Under the pieces are notes generated by a model, which was given only the letters and a program-made list of their open reading frames with translations, did no database searches and was not told the DNA's origin. The translations under genes and the position numbers were made by a program. Of a DNA stretch of 64,000 bases, positions 8,537-19,678 are shown piece by piece. Location of the stretch: contig JAMPIQ010000002.1 in NCBI GenBank assembly GCA_024699855.1, positions 16,182,001-16,246,000 on the forward strand, written 5' to 3'. Source of the DNA: Aphelenchoides besseyi. Its lineage: Eukaryota; Nematoda; Chromadorea; Rhabditida; Aphelenchoididae. Every line of letters starts with the position of its first letter. The stretch's first letter is position 1.

Positions 8537-11418
8537 ATGTCCAACGAAATCACGGAGGGTTTGGCGAAGATCACGTTCGACGGAAAAGCCGAGAGTTTCT
8601 ACAATCCGGCTCAGGAGTTTAATCGCGACTTAACGTATGTTGACTGGTGATGTTTATATGAACTTGATTTCAGTGTGAGTGTTCTTCGGTGTTTAACAAA
8701 GGAGAAAGCCAATGATGCCAATGAAATAGTCGAACCGGTAAGTAAAAAGCAAAAGTTGGAATTCGTAAGTTTTTGCTTCTTGTTTTCATTATCAATCTTT
8801 GAGTTAAGGTACCCGGTTATCGCGTACTGGACGCTCTTTCGGCAAGTGGACTTCGTGCGCTGAGATTTGCGAAAGAAGTCGAAGGCATAACACATGTCGT
8901 AGCGAATGATTTCTCACAAGACGCAGTGGTGAATATCAAGCGAAACATCGAAATCAATGGTTTAAGCGACAAGATCACGGCCGTCTATTCGGATGCAACG
9001 TGAGATTCAATATTTCATATTAATCCCAAAATTTTTAGCCAATTAATGTCCGATCATCGGACGCTTCAGAAACGTTTCCACGCCGTCGACGTTGACCCAT
9101 ACGGTTCGTTTTTGTTCGACGATTTCTGTTTGTATTCGAAGTTTAGGAAGTGCAGCTCAATTCCTGAATTCGGCAGTTCAGTGCGTGGCCAATCGCGGCG
9201 TTCTGATGGTCACTTGCACGGATATGGGAACGTTGTGTGGCAATTCGCCCGAAGCAGCCTTGGGAAAGTATGGATCCACTCCATTACGACATAAAAGTTG
9301 CCATGAATCGGTAAGCTTGCTTTTTTTAGTTATTAGATCAATTGTTCAGGCAATTCGTATCGTTTTGCGCACAATTCAGCAACACGCTTCTATGTACGAT
9401 CGTTACATTGAGCCACTGGTTTGTGTGAGTATCGACTTCTACATTCGATGTTTTATTCGAATGCACACCGGAGCTCAGAAAGCTAAAGACGGCGCACTGT
9501 GAGTTAAATTCTTTGAATTCAAGAAAATGCGCGAAGTTCTAACTTTCGTTTATAATCCAATTCTAAACACAATAACCTATAAGCCAAAACCACAGATTAT
9601 CTTTTTTCAAAGAATACGTTTCTTGATGAATTCCGGAAGATAATCGTCGTACCATTTAGGTCCAGCGTATTCGCTATGCTGACGCCACATTAGTTCGCGA
9701 TAGTACGGACGAGTGGCGGTGTGAGCGAAAATCTCCTAAACACAACGTTGATTTCTTTGAGACTTCACTTTTAACTCACTTCTGCTTCCGGGTCAAACCA
9801 TTTGTCGCCCAACGTAAAGTAGACTGGCTCGCCATACCAAGTACCTACTTTCCATCCGGGAACATCCTTCATCACTTCCTCTTCTAAATCACGATGCTTA
9901 CGCAGCATTTTCAACCAACTGAAAAGAATCAAAAGTCGATGGTGATTGTTCGATTTCTTACCGTCGATCACGTTCGGCCGTTAAAAACGGTTGTAATGCG
10001 CACATAACGTCCGTATCTTCGAATACATTGGACCTGAAAATTTAAAGTTTTACCAAAAAGAATTCAACTCACATTCGTTGACGCTTAAAACCCCAAGCCT
10101 GATAGGCACCATAAACCGCCATACCAACAACCACAGGAATTGTAAATTGGGCTGAAATCAAAGTACTTCAAAAATTGTTCTTTTGCCGTAAACATACGTC
10201 TGAACAAACGTTTCGGGTACGTGCGATCCCAATTGAATGCCCGATAGCCACCCTCGGGCGGAAGATCTTGACGAGGCTTCTGGCTACTCATTGTACGATC
10301 GTTGAGTTTGAACGGTTACACGTTGGGAAGCGAATCAAAACTCATCAAAAAAATTTCTCACAATCACAACTCTACGAGCAGCCGCGAATCGAAAGGTGGA
10401 AACTCAATTCCACAAATGTTTGCGTATTGATTTGCGTGTTCATGGCTTTGACATTTAACCGAACTTCAACGTTTAACTTATTCCAGAAAACTATCTCATG
10501 TTCTCTCTTGTTCCGGTTGTCATGCTCTTTCGTTTCAACCGTTGTTGCATAAGACGGTAAATGGAAACTCGATTAAGTATGGACTTCCACGCTTTGCTTC
10601 TGCAAACATCGCTGATACGAATGGTCTTTGCGTTCATTGTGGACATCCCGTTCAGATCTGTGGACCGCTCTACACGGCTCCGTATTTTAGTCGACCATTC
10701 GTCAAGGAATTGCTTGAAGAGTAAGCCTTAATTGTGAAATTATTAATTAAAATTTGTGTTTTAGCATCAAGTCGACACCAACTGAAAAGCAATTGGGTAC
10801 GCATAAGCGATTGGTTGGAATCTTGAGTGTAATGCTTGAAGTATGTTTTTGAGGTTGTGTTTTATGGATCGATTGTATTTTTAGGAGTTGGACGATATTC
10901 CATTGTATTATGAAACGGACCAACTAATGAACATTTGTAAGACCACGTTACCGAAAACCGAACGTTTTCGATCTGCCATTTTGAATGCTGGTTATCGTGT
11001 TGCCGGTTCGCATTGTAATCCGAAGGCGTTGAAAACGGATGCTCCAATGGAATTCTTGTGGGATATCGTACGAACGTTGGTGAGTTATATGCGATTATGG
11101 ACATTCTCAATAAGCTTCTTTAGGCCCTCGAACAGAAGAAAGAGTCGACGAAACTTGCCGTAGAGTCGCCGGGCAGACGGATTTTGGAAATTGCACCAAA
11201 GTAAGATCGATTAAGGTTTTGCAGTTATACATATTTTCAGGAGCAAGATCGAATTCAAACATCACGCACAGTCAGTGGCACAAAGTCGTCGAACGAAGTT
11301 GTTTCGATTTCAATGCAACAAGGGAAAAGCTCATGGACCGAAAGCGAAGGCAAAAGGATCGGTCAATTCGGCTAAAAGTGCCGGTTATGCCGATGAAAAC
11401 ATGGAGCTGAGAGGGTAA
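8537..11418 (+). CDS. trmt1: tRNA (guanine26-N2)-dimethyltransferase TRMT1
   Basis: Makes N2,N2-dimethylguanosine at position 26 of nuclear and mitochondrial tRNAs, using S-adenosylmethionine. Exons start at the ATG at 8537 and end at the TAA at 11416-11418. Landmarks are [34 protein letters not shown] (SAM site), the DVDPYG motif, [21 protein letters not shown], and the C-terminal CSGC/CVHCGH zinc-binding domain with [12 protein letters not shown]. The last exon is basic ([17 protein letters not shown]). The intron between about 9500 and 10486 contains NDUFA13 on the other strand. At that intron the obvious donor (GCACT/GTGAGT) and the acceptor (TTCCAG) differ by one phase, so either a non-GT donor is used or a base is wrong. 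Everything else is well conserved. Confidence 0.95.
9607..10291 (-). CDS. ndufa13: NADH dehydrogenase 1 alpha subcomplex subunit 13 (GRIM-19)
   Basis: An accessory subunit of mitochondrial complex I. The ATG is at 10291 and the TGA at 9607-9609, with four short introns. The N-terminus [20 protein letters not shown] matches the family start (KQDMPPPGGY in vertebrates). One membrane helix follows ([19 protein letters not shown]), then [14 protein letters not shown] and the highly conserved [13 protein letters not shown]. The C-terminal region ([19 protein letters not shown]) replaces the vertebrate tail and looks lineage-specific. The whole gene sits antisense inside the large TRMT1 intron, so its transcription must coexist with that of TRMT1. 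Confidence 0.94.
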
Positions 11419-11812
11419 AAGCGAACGACTAATTCGAAGATGATATTGCAAACAAACGTTGTTAAATGAAACGGTTGCCAGAATTCGGATTGTTTTTGTT
11501 GTTGTTATAATAAAAGACTATGTTCAAAGACGAGCGACTATATCAGAATAATTGTCAACACGTGTGTTTTAGTCACCATGTGGATGTTTAAAAATAAAGC
11601 AATGCAAATTTGACGGTCGGAACTTACAACCACAAATCGCAAAGCTTAAAATGAACTTTTTAGTTCAAATAACAATCAAGGAGTGAAATTTTAAATTGTG
11701 GGCTAGAAGTTAACACCTAAACAGCAAAAACATTTTTAAGACTTGTGATCGAGGCCAAGTGAACCTTTCAGCTGTCAGTTGCTATTAGGCTTCCACTCTC
11801 ATTCGTTCCGGT
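11419..11812. other. No protein gene seen
   Basis: Spacer between TRMT1 and the 5S gene. It holds the TRMT1 3' end, with an AATAAA-like signal (ATAATAAAAG near 11510). Nothing else was recognised. Confidence 0.5.
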
Positions 11813-11930
11813 GTGTTCGTCCACATCTCGTTGAATGCACGCCATCCCGTCCGATCTGGCAAGTTAAGCAACGATGAGCTTGATTAGTACATGGATCGGA
11901 GACGTCCTTGGAATCTCAAGTGACGAACGC
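11813..11930 (+). rRNA. rrn-5S: 5S ribosomal RNA
   Basis: The 118-nt sequence contains the near-invariant 5S core: TTGAATGCACGCCATCCCG, then CGATCTGGCAAGTTAAGCAA, then TACATGGATCGGAGACG. The ends pair to form the closing helix (GTGTTCGT with ACGAACGC), which sets the boundaries. The internal promoter region (A box around GTTAAGCAACG) is intact. A run of six T follows directly. Only one copy is in this window, so it appears to be a dispersed rather than a tandem copy here. No spliced-leader RNA gene was seen nearby, unlike the 5S-SL1 repeats of C. elegans. Confidence 0.95.
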
Positions 11931-11936
11931 TTTTTT
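11931..11936 (+). terminator. RNA polymerase III terminator of the 5S gene
   Basis: Six consecutive T residues directly after the 3' end of the 5S rRNA, the usual RNA polymerase III stop. Confidence 0.85.
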
Positions 11937-12450
11937 GCTACAGCTGAATTTGTTCAACAGAAATATGGATTCAGCTTCTTTTGCTTTGTGTTGTTTAAAT
12001 GACTGCAATAAAAACTGCTACCGAAGACACAATTGTAGGAATATTTCGACCTTTAGTGGAGTTCAACCTTAAATTCAACTCATATTTAACTGTTTACTTT
12101 CGTAACCAGAAATTTTTACCAATGACGTGTTTAATACAAATTTTAGTCACAACAAACAGGTCGAAAAATACGGTCATATTCAAGTTTTGAAATTGGTTTC
12201 ATCAACATCCCATTTCTTATAAGCTATTGCCTAAATTGTTTTACTCCTTTTTTCTTTGGCCTATTTGGCCGATGTTGGTTCTTACGATTCTTAAGGTGGT
12301 CTTCATAGTTTCTGTGACTCTGAAAGCTCTCTGTTGATGCCAACTGTTGTTTTGTGCCCTTGATTAATTGTTTGACGAAACAACGTCATAACCTTTTATT
12401 AACTTTATTCTAAATTGCAATGACATTCGATGGAAATCAAGCATAAAAGT
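11937..12450. other. No gene seen
   Basis: AT-rich spacer downstream of the 5S gene. A 63-codon plus-strand ORF (11999-12190) has no coding character. Nothing else was recognised. Confidence 0.5.
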
Positions 12451-13377
12451 TTAAAGGGCGAGTTGTTTGAAAGAAGAAACACATGATTTAAGGCCAACGT
12501 TGGAGTTATTACGAAGCGAATTCTCAAGTTCAAGGCCACCAAATGATGAGACAAATGAGTTCGAAGCACCGGTATTTTGATTCTGCAATTAAAACAAAGA
12601 CTTTGAGTCGTGTATATATTCGCACTTACGTTTTGACTTGTCGTTGGACCCACGTGCAACTGATCAAATTGTTCGGTTAATTCCACTCGTTCGTCTGTCG
12701 TCCACGGCACCACCGCCCACTTGTAGTCGTCGGTGGCGAGCGTTTCGGCACGATCGAAATCTTCCACGTTCAGCGACGAGAATTTGACTTTGCGTTTGGC
12801 TTTTGGATTCGCAACCTTCACGTAACCGCCGCTCCACGACAACTTCGGAATAGAAAGATGATGACTGAAGTTTTGATGTGTGAAATCGAACTCAAAATCG
12901 TCGATTTTTAACGCGTTACGTCGCGTGGCAAGTCGTTGCATGATTTCGATGTTGTTGTGCTGTTTTTTCTAAATTATACAAACAATGAGATTGAGAGCTC
13001 GAAAGGTCGACGTACCTTCGAGATTGCCGTACTCCGAGTCGGACGATCGGAGAACTGTTTCGTACGGGAATGCGGGCGATAACCGACGGACAGCGAGTAG
13101 CGGGTTGCTGGCTGAAAAGAAACGAAAATTCATATGAGAAATTGAACTCGAACCTACGGGTGGAGTCACGACGACAGTCGGCGGTGTTCGAAATTTGAAT
13201 TGATCTGTGATGAAGACCTCGGAGATCTTCTCTTCAAGATTACTGTTCTTTCCTTCATAGTCCTCGAGTTTCGTTCGACTGAAAGTACTTCTTCAAAACA
13301 AACGATCATCTCATCACTTACCGCGAATTAGATGGTAGACCACCGGTGATGGCAAGAGGGCGAGGGCGTCTACCCAT
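12451..13377 (-). CDS. Unrecognised multi-exon gene
   Basis: Five exons join in frame from the ATG at 13377 to the TAA at 12451-12453, giving roughly 230-240 aa. The protein starts with a basic stretch (MGRRPRPLAITGGLPSNS), continues with phosphoprotein-like sequence (FKFRTPPTVVVTPP, SPAFPYETVLRSSDSEYGNL) and then a better-ordered part (IDDFEFDFTHQNFSHHLSI, YVKVANPKAKRKVKFSSLNV, WTTDERVELTEQFDQLHVG). It ends in an Asn/Ser-rich tail. TP motifs and the basic start suggest a nuclear or cytoskeletal regulator. The EQFDQL stretch recalls the end of sororin, but that is too little to name it. Introns are 40-60 nt with normal GT-AG ends. Confidence 0.6.
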
Positions 13378-13762
13378 TGCTGAAATATTCGCAAAGTCAA
13401 TAGATTGTTCATTCAGTGATCGACAAATAGGAGTAGTGACTATTGCAAACACTATTGGGATCAAACTCGAGGCCTATGAAATGTATTTATTAACATCCAT
13501 TAAACTGTCAAATGTACACGACAAAAAGATGAAAAAAGGGTTTTGAGCGGGATATTCGTGATGGTCGATTTTACTTCGTTCGATTCAAAAACACGTGGTT
13601 AGAAATGAAATGACTAAAAGGACTTTGCAGCTTCTACTCCGATTCAAATAAGCAGATTGAAAATTATGACTTTTTGTTACCATGGTAAATACACGACTTG
13701 ATATTCCATATAACAAGATGCGAACAAACGTTGACCAATAATAGCTGGAGGTATGTGTACGA

Positions 13763-15133
13763 TCAGTTCGATTTCTTTTCTAATGTCGGTCTTGTGCTTG
13801 TCTCCAGAATCTGAACCTCTTCGTCGTTCTCAATCAAATCGTCCAACGGTTCGTGAAGAGACGTGCACGATGAAGTTCGTTGAATTGGCGAGCCACCATA
13901 ACCGAACGGTATCGGCAGTTCATATTCGTGCGGTACGCGTCCAATGCTGCCCGACTCAAAAAACCTGCAAACCAAAGTTGTTGAGTGAATATTGAAATCG
14001 AAACGAACCAAAAGAGCGGGAACCACACTCGTACTCTCCAATCAGCAGTCAAGTTCGCGTGATTGTACGCAAAAGTGTGGAAGTAGAGAAAGATTCGAGA
14101 TGAAATGTAGAATGCAACAAACACGTCAATTGAATAGTGTTCGTGTCCGGCCAAAATAAAGAAAATAGCAAAGAAGTTCATGCACCTGAAACCAAGTATC
14201 CTTGCCTTCATTCTCAATGTAAAACTCACCAACTGGCGGTGTGAAGTCCGTAGGCTGAGTCCGGAGTGTCTAAAACGATTTTGATTGAAATCGCAATTAT
14301 TGTCACTTACACTCCGTGATGAAATGATTCAGAAGTGTGATAACTGTTGTGTGTCCACTGTAAACAACGAATCAGTAACGTGACACCAACTCAACTTAAT
14401 ACCTGAACATGTAATCGCCACAAGTTCGAACGCCCTAGAAACCTAGTGGTTATCTTTCAATAGCTATTTGATTTACCTGAATACTCATTCCGGCATGACT
14501 CCAAATTTGGAACGCCTGATACAACTTCTCACTGATATTTCCGTAATTCTAAGGACAAGTAAATGAGCGAAAAGTTTTTGAACTCACTTTTGCTCGACAT
14601 TCCAAATGAACACCCGGAACGGATAAACTCGTCAACAGCATCGTGACGCATCGCAACAAAAAAACGGAGCCAAACAACGCGAATTGTCGACGCAAAATCA
14701 CCACTCTGAACGATAGAAAGTCCGACCGATCCGACGCCAAAAAGTTACCGATATTTGTGGAACATTAAGATGGTAATCCAAATACCACCCATCAAAAGAC
14801 CGATATATTCGCAGCACTCGAAAGCCCATGGAATCAACGGCAAGTTGTCCAAAACTAAATCGGGAAGTGGTGGATAGCGTTTCATATCTAAATAACGATT
14901 TCAGCAAAAACAAATCTCCACGTTAACATACCCGGTACTCGATCGTGAACCAACACCATGACGAAAGCGGTAATGAAGAGCGATAGAAGGCAGTAGCCCA
15001 ATGAAACGAACATCTTGAAAAGGGATTTCCATGGTGTGTCTGGCGCCTCGACACGTCGCACAAATTCCTCTTTCGATATCAACGTGAACTGTTTGTTCGC
15101 GACGATCTTCGTCTTTGTTGTCGTTTGTAGCAT
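13763..15133 (-). CDS. samd8: Ceramide phosphoethanolamine synthase (SMSr/SAMD8 type)
   Basis: An ER enzyme of the sphingomyelin synthase family that transfers phosphoethanolamine to ceramide. The ATG is at 15133 and the TGA at 13763-13765, with about seven exons. The six-helix core is complete: [32 protein letters not shown], the first catalytic motif CGDYMFSGHT (His), and the second, [19 protein letters not shown] (His and Asp). The wording of helices 4-6 is much closer to SMSr than to SMS1/2. The N-terminal SAM domain of vertebrate SMSr was not found upstream, so it is absent or lies in an unrecognised exon. The C-terminus is a cytosolic acidic tail ([11 protein letters not shown]). A sphingomyelin synthase lies 12 kb away on the other strand. 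Confidence 0.92.
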
Positions 15134-15322
15134 TCTGACAACTAAAAAACTCGAAACTGAAAAGCCCAAGATTTGGATCACGAGTTTGAAATACAAATGA
15201 CTTGAAGTCACTTCTCTCAAATTGATTCGATTAAAAAACCGATGGCGCTCAGTCGTCTAATTGATCGTGAAAAGGTAAACAACTCGACAATACAAATTGA
15301 AGGATGCTAAAACAAAAACAGA

Positions 15323-15592
15323 ATGCGACCACTTCCACGGCATAATCCCACAATCCGCTGGCGTTCGAACGCATCAGACATTTTGATGTTCGAGCTTCAA
15401 CGCGAAAGCCAGCGCCTTTGCGTTCCGCTTCACTTCAGTTTGTCGGACATTATCGATATTGTCGAATTCAATGAACGGCGCTTTAGAATTTCTGACGTCA
15501 AACCCACCGGATCTTCCTTGTGTTTAAATTGCTCTCAAATTGAAACTGCTTGTTTTCGTAAAAACGCGCAGGTTTCACCAAAACCTTCGTAA
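15323..15592 (+). CDS. Possible small hypothetical protein
   Basis: An 89-codon ORF with its own ATG lies upstream of the SMSr gene, pointing away from it. It contains two Cys near the end (SLCLNCSQIETACF) but no recognised domain, membrane segment or signal peptide. It could be chance. Confidence 0.25.
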   Translation: MRPLPRHNPTIRWRSNASDILMFELQRESQRLCVPLHFSLSDIIDIVEFNERRFRISDVKPTGSSLCLNCSQIETACFRKNAQVSPKPS

Positions 15593-15665
15593 TTAATTCA
15601 ATTACTGAACAAGTAACGAAGTGTTTGTGCAACAGAATTAGTTAGATAATTACTTAAGAAAGTAT

Positions 15666-16221
15666 TTATTTCTGAACAAGCGTGAAAGACTTTTTGTCGT
15701 GGTTGAGATCGCCGAACCAAATATGCAGCTGGAGAATAGCTGTCATTCTCAACACATTTGCGTCCACAAGATGTTTAGCTGGTGGGGAAATGTGGCGCTC
15801 GACATTGTATTTTAAATCTTGAAAACGAAAATTAGTAGGAGAACTCAAACAAAACTCAAAAAATAACTTGAATGGCTACTCCGAGAGCTCTTGGAATCGA
15901 ATCACCATCGCAGACGAGCGCTTCAATTGCGTCTTTTGCATAAACGGCAACGCACCAAGCAAACCATCAATCGATTGTTTGTTCCATAAATCGCTTCCTC
16001 GACCGAAAAAGATGTTAACGAAAGTTTTGAAGCGTTCAAATTCTCAATTCCTTCCGTTCTCCGAGCTGAAAATGCAAATAGAGTTTCCAAAAAGTACGTA
16101 CGAAAATGACCTCTTTTAATCCTTCTTCATTGATGTCAGTAAACATTATTTCATGCTCGTACGGCGGTATGGCCAATCGTTTGTATGAGTCATCTGAGGA
16201 GAAATTGTGTAAAAATGACAA
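15666..16221 (-). other. Coding-like fragments that do not assemble into one frame
   Basis: The minus strand shows several protein-like pieces: around 16192-16105 (YKRLAIPPYEHEIMFTDINE), around 16055-15950 (LNASKLSLTSFSVEEAIYG), around 15960-15880 (AKDAIEALVCDGDSIPRALG), and a final piece ending at 15666 (NVERHISPPAKHLVDANVLR). Acceptors exist near 16070 and 15815, but the middle pieces sit in different frames with no usable intron between them. This could be a decayed gene, a gene with unusual splicing, or partly the shadow of plus-strand coding sequence. Confidence 0.3.
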
Positions 16222-16558
16222 ATTAGTGGAGCAATGTATGAAAAGCTGCTTTCCTTTTCGTCTTCAGGCATATTGGTGTGAGAACGAAGCAGAAACTAAG
16301 AAATCGAGCGAAACAATCAAAAAGAAACTTCAATGCGAAAAGGACTTATGAGAACAACAACAGGCGCAGTGGGCCAACAAACAGAATAATACGAATGGGA
16401 GTGGACAGCGAAGGACGCGATCTTCTGTAGTCCTTAATGTCAACCAGAAAAAGATTCGTGCTGAGTCAGCCGGAGTCGGTCGTATCGATACACAACAGGC
16501 ATCATATCGTCGAGATGCTCTTATTGAGTGGCGAAACACGATTTTTGAAAACAAATAG
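16106..16558 (+). pseudogene. Coding-like frame interrupted by one TGA
   Basis: From an ATG at 16106 a frame of 81 codons reaches a TGA at 16349-16351. It then continues open for 68 more codons in the same frame to a TAG at 16556-16558. The part after the TGA is convincing as protein (EQQQAQWANKQNNTNGSG and QQASYRRDALIEWRNTIFE), and the part before it is Lys/Glu-rich (KKSSETIKKKLQCEKDL). Options are a pseudogene with a single nonsense mutation, a sequencing error, readthrough, or an intron that was not recognised. No family was identified. The overlap with minus-strand fragments makes the 16106-16221 part doubtful. Confidence 0.35.
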
Positions 16559-17140
16559 CATTGCATTAGTTATCATCGATGATTGAATTCCCATAAAAAA
16601 GTATCGTCCTTCAATTAAAATCCGCTGAATTCCAGATGTTGAGGTAGTGAACTATTGCGATCTAACAGCATGAGGTTTGAGATCGACAGTTAATTGCTGA
16701 TGTAAATGGATAACAAAGAAGCTGTGCATAAACGAGAAACGTGTTTTTGGTTGATAGTTAAAGGAAAAAACAATTTGCTTTTTCACTGTTCTTTTGAACC
16801 AACTCAATGGTTAACTTCAAAAGAAGTTTAATGAGAAGAAATTGAAGCCAAATAAGCTGCTCGAAATCGGTCTTTTCTTTGATTTCTTGGCCAAGAGACT
16901 GTTTTAATCAATTGATTTTTTCACTTCGTCAAAGCCTTTGCGCTAGTGATTTATCCACCATTCTTGATGACTCCATTGTTGTTGTTTACCCCTGCTAATC
17001 AACGAGTTGGCGTGACCTTGAATGCAATAATTTTACTAAGCCAAAAGTTTATACATTGCAAAGCAACTACAGCCATTCTATCACGGATTGACGCATTTAA
17101 AATTGGAAAGAAGACGTAATGAATGATCGTGCAATCGGAA
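16559..17140. other. No gene seen
   Basis: AT-rich spacer without coding-like frames, repeats or RNA genes that I could recognise. Confidence 0.5.
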
Positions 17141-17620
17141 TTATCCGCAACAGCCACCAGAAGCACAAGAAGGAATGTTCTGTTGTGGCAGCGTGTTCAG
17201 GCGTCCCATCGGTCTTCTTGGTGGTCCACGAGGTGGTCCTTAAAATACGACTAAAAATTACAAGTAAAACGGTTGCTTACCTCCTCCTGAGCCCCAACCA
17301 CCACCACCTCCGCCCGATGAACCGCCATTTCGTCCACGAAGATTGTCACGATATCGAGAAGCAGAATCGGGATCATTCACCGAACCGCCAGTCAACGGTG
17401 CTACCAATGTCTTGCAGCTAAAACAAATAAATTGAGCGATTACAAGCACGTTGAAGTTAAATTTATTGTAAAGACACTTACAACATAAGGAATGCCAAGT
17501 AGATCTCGAACAGGAAGTTGTAGAATGAGAAGGGAGTGCTGTTAACAACTTCGCCATCTAAACGACAAGAATAATTGAAATAATTTTAACTCGAAACTTA
17601 CTCGAATTGACGTAAACCAT
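17141..17620 (-). CDS. selenok: Selenoprotein K homologue, cysteine form
   Basis: A small ER membrane protein of the SelK/SelS family, linked in animals to ER-associated degradation and palmitoylation. Four exons run from the ATG at 17620 to the TAA at 17141-17143. The order is as in SELENOK: a lumenal start MVYVNSNGEVVNSTPFSFYN, one membrane helix (FLFEIYLAFLML...), a KTL stretch, a Gly/Arg-rich cytosolic region (YRDNLRGRNGGSSGGGGGG), then PRGPPRRPMGRLN and a terminal GGCCG. Vertebrate SELENOK has GGUGR at this place, so selenocysteine is replaced by cysteine codons (TGT TGC). No TGA is present. This fits a nematode, where most former selenoproteins use Cys. Confidence 0.9.
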
Positions 17621-17897
17621 ATTGGAAAGCGAACGAATCGATGAGAACGAAATCTATGGGATTGCTAATTTCGAAAGTGTCGATCGAAGTTCGTTTAATT
17701 TGACGTGTTTACGACAAAAGTGACTTTCATACAACGCGTGATGTCGTTCATGATGACGATGCACTTACTCTTTTGTTGTCTGCTGTTTTGCAACAAAGTT
17801 TTCCATTCGAGAGAACTCGTCTGTTACTCTCGTGTCATATTATATACTCTTTTGTTTGCTACTACGACAACACAATGACATATAAGCAAAGGATTTT

Positions 17898-18968
17898 TTA
17901 TTTAATCCAACGGAACAATCTCTTGTAACTGTTGACTCCATTCGATTCGCTGATTTCGACATGCTTCTGTGGGATCAGCGCCGTCATTCGATTCCTCGCT
18001 TTCCGTACATGTACTGTCAACACTGTGCCATCGAATCTGAGAGTTTCGTAGTCGATTGAATCTACAAAAGCGAAAATCAAGTGACCAACCATTTCGTCAA
18101 AACCTCTTGACTTCTTGAATACGTTCCGGATAGATCTCTTTCTCCCAAGCGACTTTTAACGTGTTGTGCACAACAATAAAACTGTTTTCGCTGACCGTAT
18201 CGGTTAAACTAATTCTCGTTGGTGTAAGAGCTCGTCGACGAAAAGTCGGAGGTGTCGAGGTATGAGAACTGCAATTGAGTCAAATAGTCATCTAGTGTTC
18301 CGTTTGAACTCACGTCGATTGCAAGAAGTCTCGACGACTGGTGTGATGTAGAATCGCTGCTTCTTGCGGTGTCGTGGGCAGTGAATTTTGGAATGGAAAC
18401 TGTGGAAGCTTATCATTCGCTTTCTCGGTTTTTCGGTTCTTCACCTGCAATCTCCAATGCTTTACGTATCAAATGAACCCCGACCTCTTCGATACGTCGA
18501 TTGTAGTCAAGAGCAATGCGAAAAAATGATCGTGGATATTGTCTATTGCCTAGAGAAGATCGTGGTTGAAACGGTGCGACTCGATTCGAACTCGAACTAA
18601 GGTATGTTACGGTCGTGGAGTTGGTTTTGTTCGTAGCTGCATCGTCGTCTTCGCTGTTCGACGAGTCGATTCTCTGCTCAATGAAACGACAATCTTCCGT
18701 TCGATGGCGACGTCGTCGAGAGTGAGTTGTTGAAGTAAAAGTGTTTTGAGAACGAACACCAAAAAGTTGTTTTATTTGCATGAAACACGGATTTCGAATT
18801 CGGATTGTTGGAGTTTGAATTGACGCTGAAATTCTCGTGAGTTGTCCATCAAAAACTTCTTCACTTACCAACTTTGTCGGAGTTGAAGGTTGATGCCAAA
18901 GTCACGTTGTTGGCAGCTTCCCGTTTTCGTCCACATATCATTCTTCGTGTTCTTACATCGCCGCTCAT
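17898..18968 (-). CDS. Unrecognised multi-exon gene
   Basis: Exons can be joined from the ATG at 18968 (MSGDVRTRRMICGRKREAAN) to the TAA at 17898-17900. The protein is basic and Ser/Thr/Arg-rich in the first half (TSTTHSRRRRHRTEDCR, SSNSEDDDAATNKTNS). A helical-looking middle follows (RSFFRIALDYNRRIEEVGVH, LIRKALEIAGEEPKNRES), then a segment with LTDTVSENSFIVVHNTLKV and WEKEIYPERIQEVK, and the tail HVEISESNGVNSYKRLFRW. No domain was recognised. Introns are short, with standard ends. An exon boundary near 18600 is uncertain, because a Ser-rich segment there may be intron. Confidence 0.55.
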
Positions 18969-19678
18969 GCTCACTCCACATCCCATCTATGCATTGAATA
19001 GAGCCATTTAGTCCAAGTAAATAACAGAATTAATCGGACTGCAAACCGTCTGCTTATCTGAACGTAAGCCGTTGCTGTTTCCCGACTAAACCTTTTCAGA
19101 CCGTCTTTGATGTTCTCGAACAAATCGAATAGAACTTTTGATGTTAGTATTTAATTCACACTACGACTATGAGGTCGTCGATTCAGCATTCTTATCCGCT
19201 CAATCGTACACTTTCAGTTGACGATGCTAATCCGCTCTATAATACGGACATCAGCTTCCATAGTTGAAAAGACGTTTTTGAAGCAATTTCTCTTAGACGA
19301 CATTTCAGATTAGTCGCATACTCTATTAACCGATATACGTAGCAATTAGGCGAAATTTAGTTCTTCAAACACGAAGTTCTCATGCCAAGTAAATGTTTTT
19401 AAAGAAGCATTCGACTAAGAAGTCTTTTCTGTCAGTTAACCACAAGCTTTGATTGTAAACGAATGGTTGATGAAGAGCTTCTGGAATTTCAATTTGCCAG
19501 TCAAATCTTCAACGAACAAATGAAGTGTTAAAATCGTTCGTTTTCATCTGTCAACTATCAATTTCTAAGCAATCATGTCAGCAAGAGTTGGTCTTCAAAT
19601 GATCTTTTGACAATTATCTTTATGAAACGGAATAAATTAACCCAATAAAAACGATTTCAATAGACGACTAGAAATAAT
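18969..19678. other. No gene seen
   Basis: Roughly 700 bp between an unknown gene's start and the end of CRELD. No coding-like frame, repeat or RNA gene was recognised. Confidence 0.5.
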
